Assembly (NCBI GenBank): GCA_947652115.1
Contig: OX393570.1
Span: 19,343,256 to 19,407,255 of the forward strand
Source: Blastomussa wellsi
Taxonomy: Eukaryota > Cnidaria > Anthozoa > Scleractinia > Plerogyridae
Reading direction: 5' to 3'
DNA: 64,000 nt
Every line of letters starts with the position of its first letter. Within the stretch, counting starts at the first letter, position 1. A program made the position numbers and the translations under genes. Below the pieces are notes generated by a model. That model worked only from the letters and a program-made list of their open reading frames with translations, was not told the origin of the DNA and ran no database searches. Of this stretch, positions 19,588-32,430 are shown one piece after another.

Positions 19588-22500
19588 TTATTTGGCCATA
19601 ATTTGGGTATTATAACCATGGTTATTTTGGCCATAATTTGGGTATTATAACCATGGTTATTTTGCCCATATTTTGGGTATTATAGCCACGGTTATTTTGC
19701 CCATAATTTGGCTATTATAACCATGGTTATTTGGCCATAATTTGGGTATTATAACCATGGTTATTTTTGCCATAATTTGGGTATTATAACCATGGTTATT
19801 TTGCCCATATTTTGGGTATTATAGCCACGGTTATTTTTCCCATAATTTGGCTATTATAACCATGGTTATTTGGCCATAATTTGGGTATTATAAGAACGGT
19901 TATTTTGGCCATAATTTGGGTATTATAACCATGGTTATTTTGCCCATATTTTGGGTATTATAGCCACGGTTATTTTGCCCATATTTTGGGTATTATAACC
20001 ATGGTTATTTTGCCCATAATTTGGCTATTATAACCATGGTTATTTTTGCCATAATTTGGGTATTATAACCATGGTTATTTTGCCCATATTTTGGGTATTA
20101 TAGCCACGGTTATTTTGCCCATAATTTGGCTATTATAACCATGGTTATTTGGCCATAATTTGGGTATTATAACCATGGTTATTTTGGCCATAATTTGGGT
20201 ATTATAACTATGGTTATTTTGCCCATAACTTGGCTATTATAACCATGGTTATTTTGGCCATAATTTGGGTATTATAACCATGGTTATTTGGCCATAATTT
20301 GGGTATTACTACCATGGTTATTTTGGCCATAATTTGGCTATTATAACCATGGTTATTTGGCCATAATTTGGGTATTATAACCATTGTTATTTTGGCCATA
20401 ATTTCAGTATTATAACCATGGTTATTTTGCCCATATTTTGGGTATTATAAACATGGTTATTTTGCCCATAATTTGGCTATTATAACCATGGTTATTTTGG
20501 CCAAAATTTGCGTATTACAACCATGGTTATTTTGGCCATAATTTGAGTATTATAACCATGGTTGTTTGGCCATAATTTGGGTATTATAACCATGGATATT
20601 TTGCTCATATTTTGGGTATCATAACCATGGTTATTTTGCCCATAATTTGGCTATTATAACCATGGTTATTTTAGCCAAAATTTGCGTATTATAACTAGGG
20701 TTAATTTGGCAATAATTTGAGTATTATAACCATGGTTATTTGCCCATAATTTGGGTATAATAACCATGGCTATTTTGGCCATAATTTGGGTATTATAACC
20801 ATGGTTATTTTGGTCATAATTTGGGTATTATAACCATGGTTATTTTGGCCATAATTTGGGTATTATAACCATGGTTATTTTGCCCATAATTTGGCTATTA
20901 TAACCATGGTTAATTTGACCATAATTTGGGTATTATAACCATGGTTATTTGGCCATAATTTGGGTATTATAACCATGGTTATTTTGGCCATAATTTGGGT
21001 ATTATAACCACGGCTATTTTGGCCATAATTTGGGTATTATAACCATGGTTATTCTGGCCATAATATGGGTATTATAACCATGGTTATTTTGGCCATAATT
21101 TGGGTATTATAACCATGGTTATTTTGCCCATATTTTGGGTATAATAACCATGGTTATTTTGGCCAGAATTTGGGTATTATAACCATGGTTATTTTGCCCA
21201 TAATTTGACCATTATAACCATGGTTATTTTGGCGAAAATTTGGGTATTATAACCATGGTTATTTTGACCATATTTTGGGCATTATAACCATGGTTATTTT
21301 GGCCAGAATTTGGGTATTATAACCATGATTTTTTTCGCCATAATTTGAGTTTTATAACCATGGTTATTTTGGAAATAATTTGGGTATTATAACCATGGTT
21401 ATTTTGGCCATAACTTGGGTATTATAACCATGGTTATTTTCCCCATATTTTGGGTATTATACCCATGGTTATTTTGCCCATAATTTGGCTATTATAACCA
21501 TGGTTATTTTGGCTAAAATTTGCGTATTATAACCATGGTTATTTTGGCCATAATTTGGGTATTATAACCATGGTTATTTGGCCATAATGTGGGCATTATA
21601 ACCATGGTTATTTTGGCCATAATTTAAGTATTATAACGATTGTTATTTGGCCATAATTTGGGTATTATAACCATGGTTATTTTGGCCATAATTTGGGTAT
21701 TATAACCATGGTTATTTTGCCCATATTTTGGGAATTATAGCCACGGTTATTTTGCCCATAATTTGGTTATTATAACCATGGTTATTTGGCCATAATTTGG
21801 GTATTATAACCATGGTTATTTTGGCCATAATTTCGGTATTATAACCATGGTTATTTTGCCCATATTTTGGGTATTATAGCCACGGTTATTTTGCCCATAA
21901 TTTGGCTATTATAACCATGGTTATTTGGCCATAATTTGGGTATTATAACCATGGTTATTTTGGCCATAATTTGGGTATTATAACCATGGTTATTTTGCCC
22001 ATATTTTGGGTATTATAGCCGCGGTTATTTTGCCCATAATTTGGCTATTATAACCATGGTTATTTTGCCCATAATTTGGCTATTATAACCATGGTTATTT
22101 TTGCCATAATTTGGGTATTATAACCATGGTTATTTTGCTTATATTTTGGGTATTATAGCCACGGTTATTTTGCCCATAATTTGGCTATTATAACCATGGT
22201 TATTTGGCCATAATTTGGGTATTATAACCATGGTTATTTTGGCCATAATTTGGGTATTATAACCATGGTTATTTTGCCCATAACTTGGCTATTATAACCA
22301 TGGTTATTTTGGCCATAATTTGGGTATTATAACCATGGTTATTTGGCCATAATTTGGGTATTATAACCATGGTTATTTTGGCCATAATTTGGGTATTATA
22401 ACCATGGTTATTTGGCCATAATTTGGGTATTACAACCATGGTTATTTTGGCCATAATTTGGCTATTATAACCATGGTTATTTGGCCATAATTTGGGTATT

Positions 22501-25500
22501 ATAACCATTGTTATTTTGGCCATAATTTAAGTATTATAACCATGGTTATTTTGCCCATATTTTGGGTATTATAAACATGGTTATTTTGCCCATAATTTGG
22601 CTATTATAACCATGGTTATTTTGGCCAAAATTTGCGTATTATAACCATGTTTATTTTGCCCATAACTTGGGTATTATAACCATGGTTATTTGGCCATAAT
22701 TTGGGTATAACAACCATGGTTATTTTGGCCATAATTTGGCTATTATAGCCATGGTTATTTGGCCATAATTGGGGTATTATAACCATTGTTATTTTGGCCA
22801 TAATTTAAGTATTATAACCATGGTTATTTTGCCCATATTTTGGGTATTACAAACATGGTTATTTTGCCCATAATTTGGGTATGATAACCATGGTTATTTT
22901 GGCCATAATTTGATAATTATAACCATGGTTATTTTGGCCATAATTTGGGTATTATAACCATGGTTATCTTGGCCATAATTTGGGTATTATAACCATGGTT
23001 ATTTGGCCATAATTTGGGTATTATAACCATGGTTATTTTGGCCATAATTTGGGTATCATAACCATGGTTATTTGGCCATAATTTGAGTATTATAAGCATG
23101 GTTATTTTGGCCATAATTTGGCTATTATAACCATGGTTATTTTGCCCATGATTTGGCTATTATAACCATGGTTATTTGGCCATAATTTGGGTATTATAAC
23201 CATGGTTATTTTGGCCAAAATTTGGCTATTATAACCATGGTTATTTGGCCATAATTTGGGTATTATAACCATGGTTATCTTGGCTATAATTTGGGTATTA
23301 TAACCATGGTTATTTTGGCCATAATTTGGGTATTATAACCATGGTTATTTTGGCCATAATTTGGCTATTATAACCATGGTTAATTTGACCATAATTTGGG
23401 TATTATAACCATGGTTATCTTGGCCATAATTTGGGTATTATAACCATGGTTATTTTGGCCATAATTTGGGTATTATAACCATGGTTATTTTGGCCATAAT
23501 TTGGGTATTATAACCATGGTTATTTTGCCCATATTTTGGGTATTATAACCATGGTTATTTTGCCCATATTTTGGGTATTATAATCATGGTTATTTGGCCA
23601 CAATTTTGGTATTATAACCATGGTTATTTGGCCATAATTTGGGTATTATAACCATGGTTATTTTGCCCATATTTTGGGCATTATAACCATGGTTATTTTG
23701 GCCATAATTTGGGTATTATAACCATGGTTATTTGGCCATAATTTGGGTATTATAACCATGGTTATTTTGGCCAAAATTTGGGTATTATAACCATGGTTAT
23801 TTTGCCATAATTTGGGTATTATAAACATGGTTATTTTGCCCATATTTTGGGTATTATAACCATGGTTATTTTGGCCATAATTTGGGTATTATAACCATGG
23901 TTATTTGGCCATAATTTGGGTATTACAACCATGGTTATTTTGGCCATAATTTGGGTATTATAACCATGGTTATTTTGCCCATATTTTGGGTATTATAGTC
24001 ACGGTTATTTTGCCCATAATTTGGCTATTATAACCATGTTTATTTTGGCCATAATTTGGCTATTATAACCATGGAAATTTTGGCCACAATTTGCGTATTA
24101 TAACCATGGTTATTTTGGCCATAATTTAGGTATTATAACCATGGTTATTTGGCCATAATTTGGGTATTATAACGATGGTTATTTTGGCCATAATTTGGGT
24201 ATTATAACCATGGTTATTTGGCCATAATTTGGGTGTTATAACCATGGTTATTTTAACCATAATTTGGGTATTATAACTATGGTTATTTGGCCATAATTTT
24301 GCTATCATAACCATGGTTATTTTGGCCATAATTTGGGTATTATAACCATGGTTAATTTGGCCATAATTTGGCTATAATAACCATGGTTATTTTGGCCATA
24401 ATTTGGGTATTATAACTATGGTTATTTGGCCATAATTTGGGTATCATAACCATGGTTATTTTGGCCATAATTTGGCTATTATAACCATGGAAATTTTGGC
24501 CACAATTTGCGTATTATAACCATGGTTATTTTGGCCATAATTTAGGTATTATAACCATGGTTATTTGGCCATAATTTGGGTATTATAACGATGGTTATTT
24601 TGGCCATAATTTGGGTATTATAACCATGGTTATTTGGCCATAATTTGGGTGTTATAACCATGGTTATTTTAACCATAATTTGAGTATTATAACTATGGTT
24701 ATTTGGCCATAATTTTGCTATCATAACCATGGTTATTTTGGCCATAATTTGGGTATTATAACCATGGTTAATTTGGCCATAATTTGGCTATTATAACCAT
24801 GGTTATTTTGGCCATAATTTGGGTATTATAACTATGGTTATTTGGCCATAATTTGGGTATCATAACCATGGTTATTTTGGCCATAATTTGGCTATTATAA
24901 ACATGGTTATTTGGCCATAATTTGGCTATTATAACCATGGTTATTTTGGCCATAATTTGGGTATTATAACAATGGTTATTTTGCCCATATTTTGGGTATT
25001 ATAGCCACGGTTATGTTGCCCAGAATTTGGCTATTATAACCATGTTTATTTGGCCATAATTTGGGTATTATAACCATGTTTATTTTGGCCATAATTTGGC
25101 TATTATAACCATGGTAATTTTGGCCAAAATTTGCGTATTATAACCATGGTTATTTTGGCCATAATTTAGGTATTATAACCATGGTTATTTGGCCATAATT
25201 TGGGTATTATAACGATGGTTATTTTGGCCACAATTTGGGTATTATAACCATGGTTATTTGGCCATAATTTGGGTGTTATAACCATGGTTATTTTAACCAT
25301 AATTTGAATATAATAACCATGGTTATTTTGCCCATAATTTTGCTATTATAACCATAGTTATTTGGCCATAATTTGGGTATTATAACCATGGTTAATTTGG
25401 CCAAAATTTGCGTATTATAACCATGGTTATTTTGGCCATAATTTGGGTATTATAACTATGGTTATTTGGCCATAATTTGGGTATCATAACCATGGTTATT

Positions 25501-28500
25501 TTGGCCATAATTTGGCTATTATAAACATGGTTATTTGGCCATAATTTGGCTATTATAACCATGGTTATTTTGGCCATAATTTGGGTATTATAACCATGGT
25601 TATTTTCTCCATAATTTGGATATTATAACAATGGTTATTTTGCCCATATTTTGGGTATTATAGCCACGGTTATTTTGCCCAGAATTTGGCTATTATAACC
25701 ATGTTTATTTGGCCATAATTTGGGTATTATAACCATGGTTATTTTGGCCATAATTTGGGTATTATAACCATGGTTATTTTGCCCATATTTTGGGTATTAT
25801 AGCCACGGTTATTTTGGCCATAATTTGGGTATTATAACCATGGTTATTTTGGCCATAATTTGAGTATTATAACCATGGTTATTTTGGCCATAATTTGGGT
25901 ATTATAACTATGGTTATTTGGCCATAATTTGGGTATCATAACCATGGTTATTTTGGCCATAATTTGGCTATTATAAACATGGTTATTTGGCCATAATTTG
26001 GCTATTATAACCATGGTTATTTTGGCCATAATTTGGGTATTATAACCATGGTTATTTTGGCCATAATTTGGATATTATAACAATGGTTATTTTGCCCATA
26101 TTTTGGGTATTATAGCCACGGTTATTTTGCGCAGAATTTGGCTATTGTAACCATGTTTTTTTGGCCATAATTTGGGTATTATAACCATGGTTATTTTGGC
26201 CATAATTTGGGTATTATAACCATGGTTATTTTGCCCATATTTTGGGTATTATAGCCACGGTTATTTTGCCCAGAATTTGGCTATTATAACCATGTTTATT
26301 TGGCCATAATTTGGGTATTATAACCATGGTTATTTTGGCCATAATTTGGGTATTATAACCATGGTTATTTTGCCCATATTTTGGGTATTATAGCCACGGT
26401 TATTTTGCCCATAATTTGGCTATTATAACCATGGTTATTTGGCCATAATTTGGGTATTATAACCATGGTTATTTTTGCCATAATTTGGGTATTATAACCA
26501 TGGTTATTTTGCCCATATTTTGGGTATTATAGCCACGGTTATTTTTCCGATAATTTGGCTATTATAACCATGGTTATTTGGCCATAATTTGGGTATTATA
26601 ACAACGGTTATTTTGGCCATAATTTGGGAATTATAACCATGGTTATTTTGCCCATATTTTGGGTATTATAGCCACGGTTATTTTGCCCATATTTTGGGTA
26701 TTATAACCATGGTTATTTTGCCCATAATTTGGCTATTATAACCATGGTTATTTTTGCCATAATTTGGGTATTATAACCATGGTTATTTTGCCCATATTTT
26801 GGGTATTATAGCCACGGTTATTTTGCCCATAATTTGGCTATTATAACCATGGTTATTTGGCCATAATTTGGGTATTATAACCATGGTTATTTTGGCCATA
26901 ATTTGGGTATTATAACCATGGTTATTTTGCCCATAACTTGGCTATTATAACCATGGTTATTTTGGCCATAATTTGGGTATTATAACCATGGTTATTTGGC
27001 CATAATTTGGGTATTACTACCATGGTTATTTTGGCCATAATTTGGCTATTATAACCATGGTTATTTGGCCATAATTTGGGTATTATAACCATTGTTATTT
27101 TGGCCATAATTTCAGTATTATAACCATGGTTATTTTGCCCATATTTTGGGTATTATAAACATGGTTATTTTGCCCATAATTTGGCTATTATAACCATGGT
27201 TATATTGGCCAAAATTTGCGTATTACAACCATGGTTATTTTGGCCATAATTTGAGTATTATAACCATGGTTGTTTGGCCATAATTTGGGTATTATAACCA
27301 TGGATATTTTGCTCATATTTTGGGTATCATAACCATGGTTATTTTGCCCATAATTTGGCTATTATAACCATGGTTATTTTAGCCAAAATTTGCGTATTAT
27401 AACTAGGGTTAATTTGGCAATAATTTGAGTATTATAACCATGGTTATTTGCCCATAATTTGGGTATAATAACCATGGCTATTTTGGCCATAATTTGGGTA
27501 TTATAACCATGGTTATTTTGGTCATAATTTGGGTATTATAACCATGGTTATTTTGGCCATAATTTGGGTATTATAACCATGGTTATTTTGCCCATAATTT
27601 GGCTATTATAACCATGGTTAATTTGACCATAATTTGGGTATTATAACCATGGTTATTTGGCCATAATTTGGGTATTATAACCATGGTTATTTTGGCCATA
27701 ATTTGGGTATTATAACCACGGCTATTTTGGCCATAATTTGGGTATTATAACCATGGTTATTCTGGCCATAATATGGGTATTATAACCATGGTTATTTTGG
27801 CCATAATTTGGGTATTATAACCATGGTTATTTTGCCCATATTTTGGGTATAATAACCATGGTTATTTTGGCCAGAATTTGGGTATTATAACCATGGTTAT
27901 TTTGCCCATAATTTGACCATTATAACCATGGTTATTTTGGCGAAAATTTGGGTATTATAACCATGGTTATTTTGACCATATTTTGGGCATTATAACCATG
28001 GTTATTTTGGCCAGAATTTGGGTATTATAACCATGATTTTTTTCGCCATAATTTGAGTTTTATAACCATGGTTATTTTGGAAATAATTTGGGTATTATAA
28101 CCATGGTTATTTTGGCCATAACTTGGGTATTATAACCATGGTTATTTTGCCCATATTTTGGGTATTATACCCATGGTTATTTTGCCCATAATTTGGCTAT
28201 TATAACCATGGTTATTTTGGCTAAAATTTGCGTATTATAACCATGGTTATTTTGGCCATAATTTGGGTATTATAACCATGGTTATTTGGCCATAATGTGG
28301 GCATTATAACCATGGTTATTTTGGCCATAATTTAAGTATTATAACGATTGTTATTTGGCCATAATTTGGGTATTATAACCATGGTTATTTTGGCCATAAT
28401 TTGGGTATTATAACCATGGTTATTTTGCCCATATTTTGGGAATTATAGCCACGGTTATTTTGCCCATAATTTGGTTATTATAACCATGGTTATTTGGCCA

Positions 28501-31500
28501 TAATTTGGGTATTATAACCATGGTTATTTTGGCCATAATTTCGGTATTATAACCATGGTTATTTTGCCCATATTTTGGGTATTATAGCCACGGTTATTTT
28601 GCCCATAATTTGGCTATTATAACCATGGTTATTTGGCCATAATTTGGGTATTATAACCATGGTTATTTTGGCCATAATTTGGGTATTATAACCATGGTTA
28701 TTTTGCCCATATTTTGGGTATTATAGCCGCGGTTATTTTGCCCATAATTTGGCTATTATAACCATGGTTATTTTGCCCATAATTTGGCTATTATAACCAT
28801 GGTTATTTTTGCCATAATTTGGGTATTATAACCATGGTTATTTTGCTTATATTTTGGGTATTATAGCCACGGTTATTTTGCCCATAATTTGGCTATTATA
28901 ACCATGGTTATTTGGCCATAATTTGGGTATTATAACCATGGTTATTTTGGCCATAATTTGGGTATTATAACCATGGTTATTTTGCCCATAACTTGGCTAT
29001 TATAACCATGGTTATTTTGGCCATAATTTGGGTATTATAACCATGGTTATTTGGCCATAATTTGGGTATTATAACCATGGTTATTTTGGCCATAATTTGG
29101 GTATTATAACCATGGTTATTTGGCCATAATTTGGGTATTACAACCATGGTTATTTTGGCCATAATTTGGCTATTATAACCATGGTTATTTGGCCATAATT
29201 TGGGTATTATAACCATTGTTATTTTGGCCATAATTTAAGTATTATAACCATGGTTATTTTGCCCATATTTTGGGTATTATAAACATGGTTATTTTGCCCA
29301 TAATTTGGCTATTATAACCATGGTTATTTTGGCCAAAATTTGCGTATTATAACCATGTTTATTTTGCCCATAACTTGGGTATTATAACCATGGTTATTTG
29401 GCCATAATTTGGGTATAACAACCATGGTTATTTTGGCCATAATTTGGCTATTATAGCCATGGTTATTTGGCCATAATTGGGGTATTATAACCATTGTTAT
29501 TTTGGCCATAATTTAAGTATTATAACCATGGTTATTTTGCCCATATTTTGGGTATTACAAACATGGTTATTTTGCCCATAATTTGGCTATTATAACCATG
29601 GTTATTTTGGCCATAATTTGATAATTATAACCATGGTTATTTTGGCCATAATTTGGGTATTATAACCATGGTTATCTTGGCCATAATTTGGGTATTATAA
29701 CCATGGTTATTTGGCCATAATTTGGGTATTATAACCATGGTTATTTTGGCCATAATTTGGGTATCATAACCATGGTTATTTGGCCATAATTTGAGTATTA
29801 TAAGCATGGTTATTTTGGCCATAATTTGGCTATTATAACCATGGTTATTTTGCCCATGATTTGGCTATTATAACCATGGTTATTTGGCCATAATTTGGGT
29901 ATTATAACCATGGTTATTTTGGCCAAAATTTGGCTATTATAACCATGGTTATTTGGCCATAATTTGGGTATTATAACCATGGTTATCTTGGCTATAATTT
30001 GGGTATTATAACCATGGTTATTTTGGCCATAATTTGGGTATTATAACCATGGTTATTTTGGCCATAATTTGGCTATTATAACCATGGTTAATTTGACCAT
30101 AATTTGGGTATTATAACCATGGTTATCTTGGCCATAATTTGGGTATTATAACCATGGTTATTTTGGCCATAATTTGGGTATTATAACCATGGTTATTTTG
30201 GCCATAATTTGGGTATTATAACCATGGTTATTTTGCCCATATTTTGGGTATTATAACCATGGTTATTTTGCCCATATTTTGGGTATTATAATCATGGTTA
30301 TTTGGCCACAATTTTGGTATTATAACCATGGTTATTTGGCCATAATTTGGGTATTATAACCATGGTTATTTTGCCCATATTTTGGGCATTATAACCATGG
30401 TTATTTTGGCCATAATTTGGGTATTATAACCATGGTTATTTGGCCATAATTTGGGTATTATAACCATGGTTATTTTGGCCAAAATTTGGGTATTATAACC
30501 ATGGTTATTTTGCCATAATTTGGGTATTATAACCATGGTTATTTTGCCCATATTTTGGGTATTATAACCATGGTTATTTTGGCCATAATTTGGGTATTAT
30601 AACCATGGTTATTTGGCCATAATTTGGGTATTACAACCATGGTTATTTTGGCCATAATTTGGGTATTATAACCATGGTTATTTTGCCCATATTTTGGGTA
30701 TTATAGTCACGGTTATTTTGCCCATAATTTGGCTATTATAACCATGTTTATTTTGGCCATAATTTGGCTATTATAACCATGGAAATTTTGGCCACAATTT
30801 GCGTATTATAACCATGGTTATTTTGGCCATAATTTAGGTATTATAACCATGGTTATTTGGCCATAATTTGGGTATTATAACGATGGTTATTTTGGCCATA
30901 ATTTGGGTATTATAACCATGGTTATTTGGCCATAATTTGGGTGTTATAACCATGGTTATTTTAACCATAATTTGGGTATTATAACTATGGTTATTTGGCC
31001 ATAATTTTGCTATCATAACCATGGTTATTTTGGCCATAATTTGGGTATTATAACCATGGTTAATTTGGCCATAATTTGGCTATTATAACCATGGTTATTT
31101 TGGCCATAATTTGGGTATTATAACTATGGTTATTTGGCCATAATTTGGGTATCATAACCATGGTTATTTTGGCCATAATTTGGCTATTATAACCATGGAA
31201 ATTTTGGCCACAATTTGCGTATTATAACCATGGTTATTTTGGCCATAATTTAGGTATTATAACCATGGTTATTTGGCCATAATTTGGGTATTATAACGAT
31301 GGTTATTTTGGCCATAATTTGGGTATTATAACCATGGTTATTTGGCCATAATTTGGGTGTTATAACCATGGTTATTTTAACCATAATTTGGGTATTATAA
31401 CTATGGTTATTTGGCCATAATTTTGCTATCATAACCATGGTTATTTTGGCCATAATTTGGGTATTATAACCATGGTTAATTTGGCCATAATTTGGCTATT

Positions 31501-32430
31501 ATAACCATGGTTATTTTGGCCATAATTTGGGTATTATAACTATGGTTATTTGGCCATAATTTGGGTATCATAACCATGGTTATTTTGGCCATAATTTGGC
31601 TATTATAAACATGGTTATTTGGCCATAATTTGGCTATTATAACCATGGTTATTTTGGCCATAATTTGGGTATTATAACAATGGTTATTTTGCCCATATTT
31701 TGGGTATTATAGCCACGGTTATGTTGCCCAGAATTTGGCTATTATAACCATGTTTATTTGGCCATAATTTGGGTATTATAACCATGTTTATTTTGGCCAT
31801 AATTTGGCTATTATAACCATGGTAATTTTGGCCAAAATTTGCGTATTATAACCATGGTTATTTTGGCCATAATTTAGGTATTATAACCATGGTTATTTGG
31901 CCATAATTTGGGTATTATAACGATGGTTATTTTGGCCACAATTTGGGTATTATAACCATGGTTATTTGGCCATAATTTGGGTGTTATAACCATGGTTATT
32001 TTAACCATAATTTGAATATAATAACCATGGTTATTTTGCCCATAATTTTGCTATTATAACCATAGTTATTTGGCCATAATTTGGGTATTATAACCATGGT
32101 TAATTTGGCCAAAATTTGCGTATTATAACCATGGTTATTTTGGCCATAATTTGGGTATTATAACTATGGTTATTTGGCCATAATTTGGGTATCATAACCA
32201 TGGTTATTTTGGCCATAATTTGGCTATTATAAACATGGTTATTTGGCCATAATTTGGCTATTATAACCATGGTTATTTTGGCCATAATTTGGGTATTATA
32301 ACCATGGTTATTTTCTCCATAATTTGGATATTATAACAATGGTTATTTTGCCCATATTTTGGGTATTATAGCCACGGTTATTTTGCCCAGAATTTGGCTA
32401 TTATAACCATGTTTATTTGGCCATAATTTG
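18684..32430. repeat. 6708-bp higher-order repeat, two full copies plus a partial third
   Basis: With arbitrary phase, copy 1 is 18684-25391, copy 2 is 25392-32099 and a truncated third is 32100-~32430. Matching landmarks at exactly 6708-bp offset include GGTTGTTTGG (20561 and 27269), TTTTCTCC (18895, 25603 and 32311), GATTTTTTTCGCC (21326 and 28034) and AATTGGGGTATT (about 22767 and 29475). Only scattered substitutions separate the copies, for example TTTTTCCCAT near 18617 against TTTTGCCCAT near 25777. The third copy stops abruptly where domain B starts. Confidence 0.9.
24126..24957. repeat. 416-bp tandem duplication within the 6708-bp repeat
   Basis: Blocks starting at 24126 and 24542 (and again 30834 and 31250 in the next 6708-bp copy) are 416 bp apart and share the TAACGATGG, GGGTGTTATAACC and TTTTAACCATAATTTG variants. 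A single version exists near 17382, so the duplication arose after the older ~7-kb copy event and was then carried along. Confidence 0.8.

Larger units (their letters stand above)
9679..32430. repeat. AT-rich 34/35-bp satellite, domain A
   Basis: Continuous head-to-tail monomers of 34 or 35 bp. The length difference is one T: GTTATTTGGCC against GTTATTTTGGCC. The consensus has ATAATTTGGG, then TATTATAACC, ATGGTTATTT and TGGCC. Many monomer variants coexist (GCCCATATTTTGGG, AGCCACGG, GCGTATT, TAACTATGG, TAACGATGG and others), so monomer divergence is clearly higher than in domain B. Large blocks are repeated with periods of 452, 1705, 2014 and 6708 bp and a 9902-bp offset. A module from 9679 to ~11930 recurs at ~19581-21833 and ~26289-28541. 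Monomer pairs of 34+35 bp total 69 bp, which keeps one minus-strand frame open as a 23-residue period; this explains all MAKITMV-type ORFs here. Confidence 0.97.

Noticed and set aside
9679..32285. Many minus-strand ORFs of 61-107 codons with MAKITMV/PKLWPNNHGYN repeats
   Set aside because: They are translations of 34/35-bp satellite monomers; openness follows from the 69-bp dimer length and disappears where monomers are all 35 bp. No gene context, start signal or constraint is seen.
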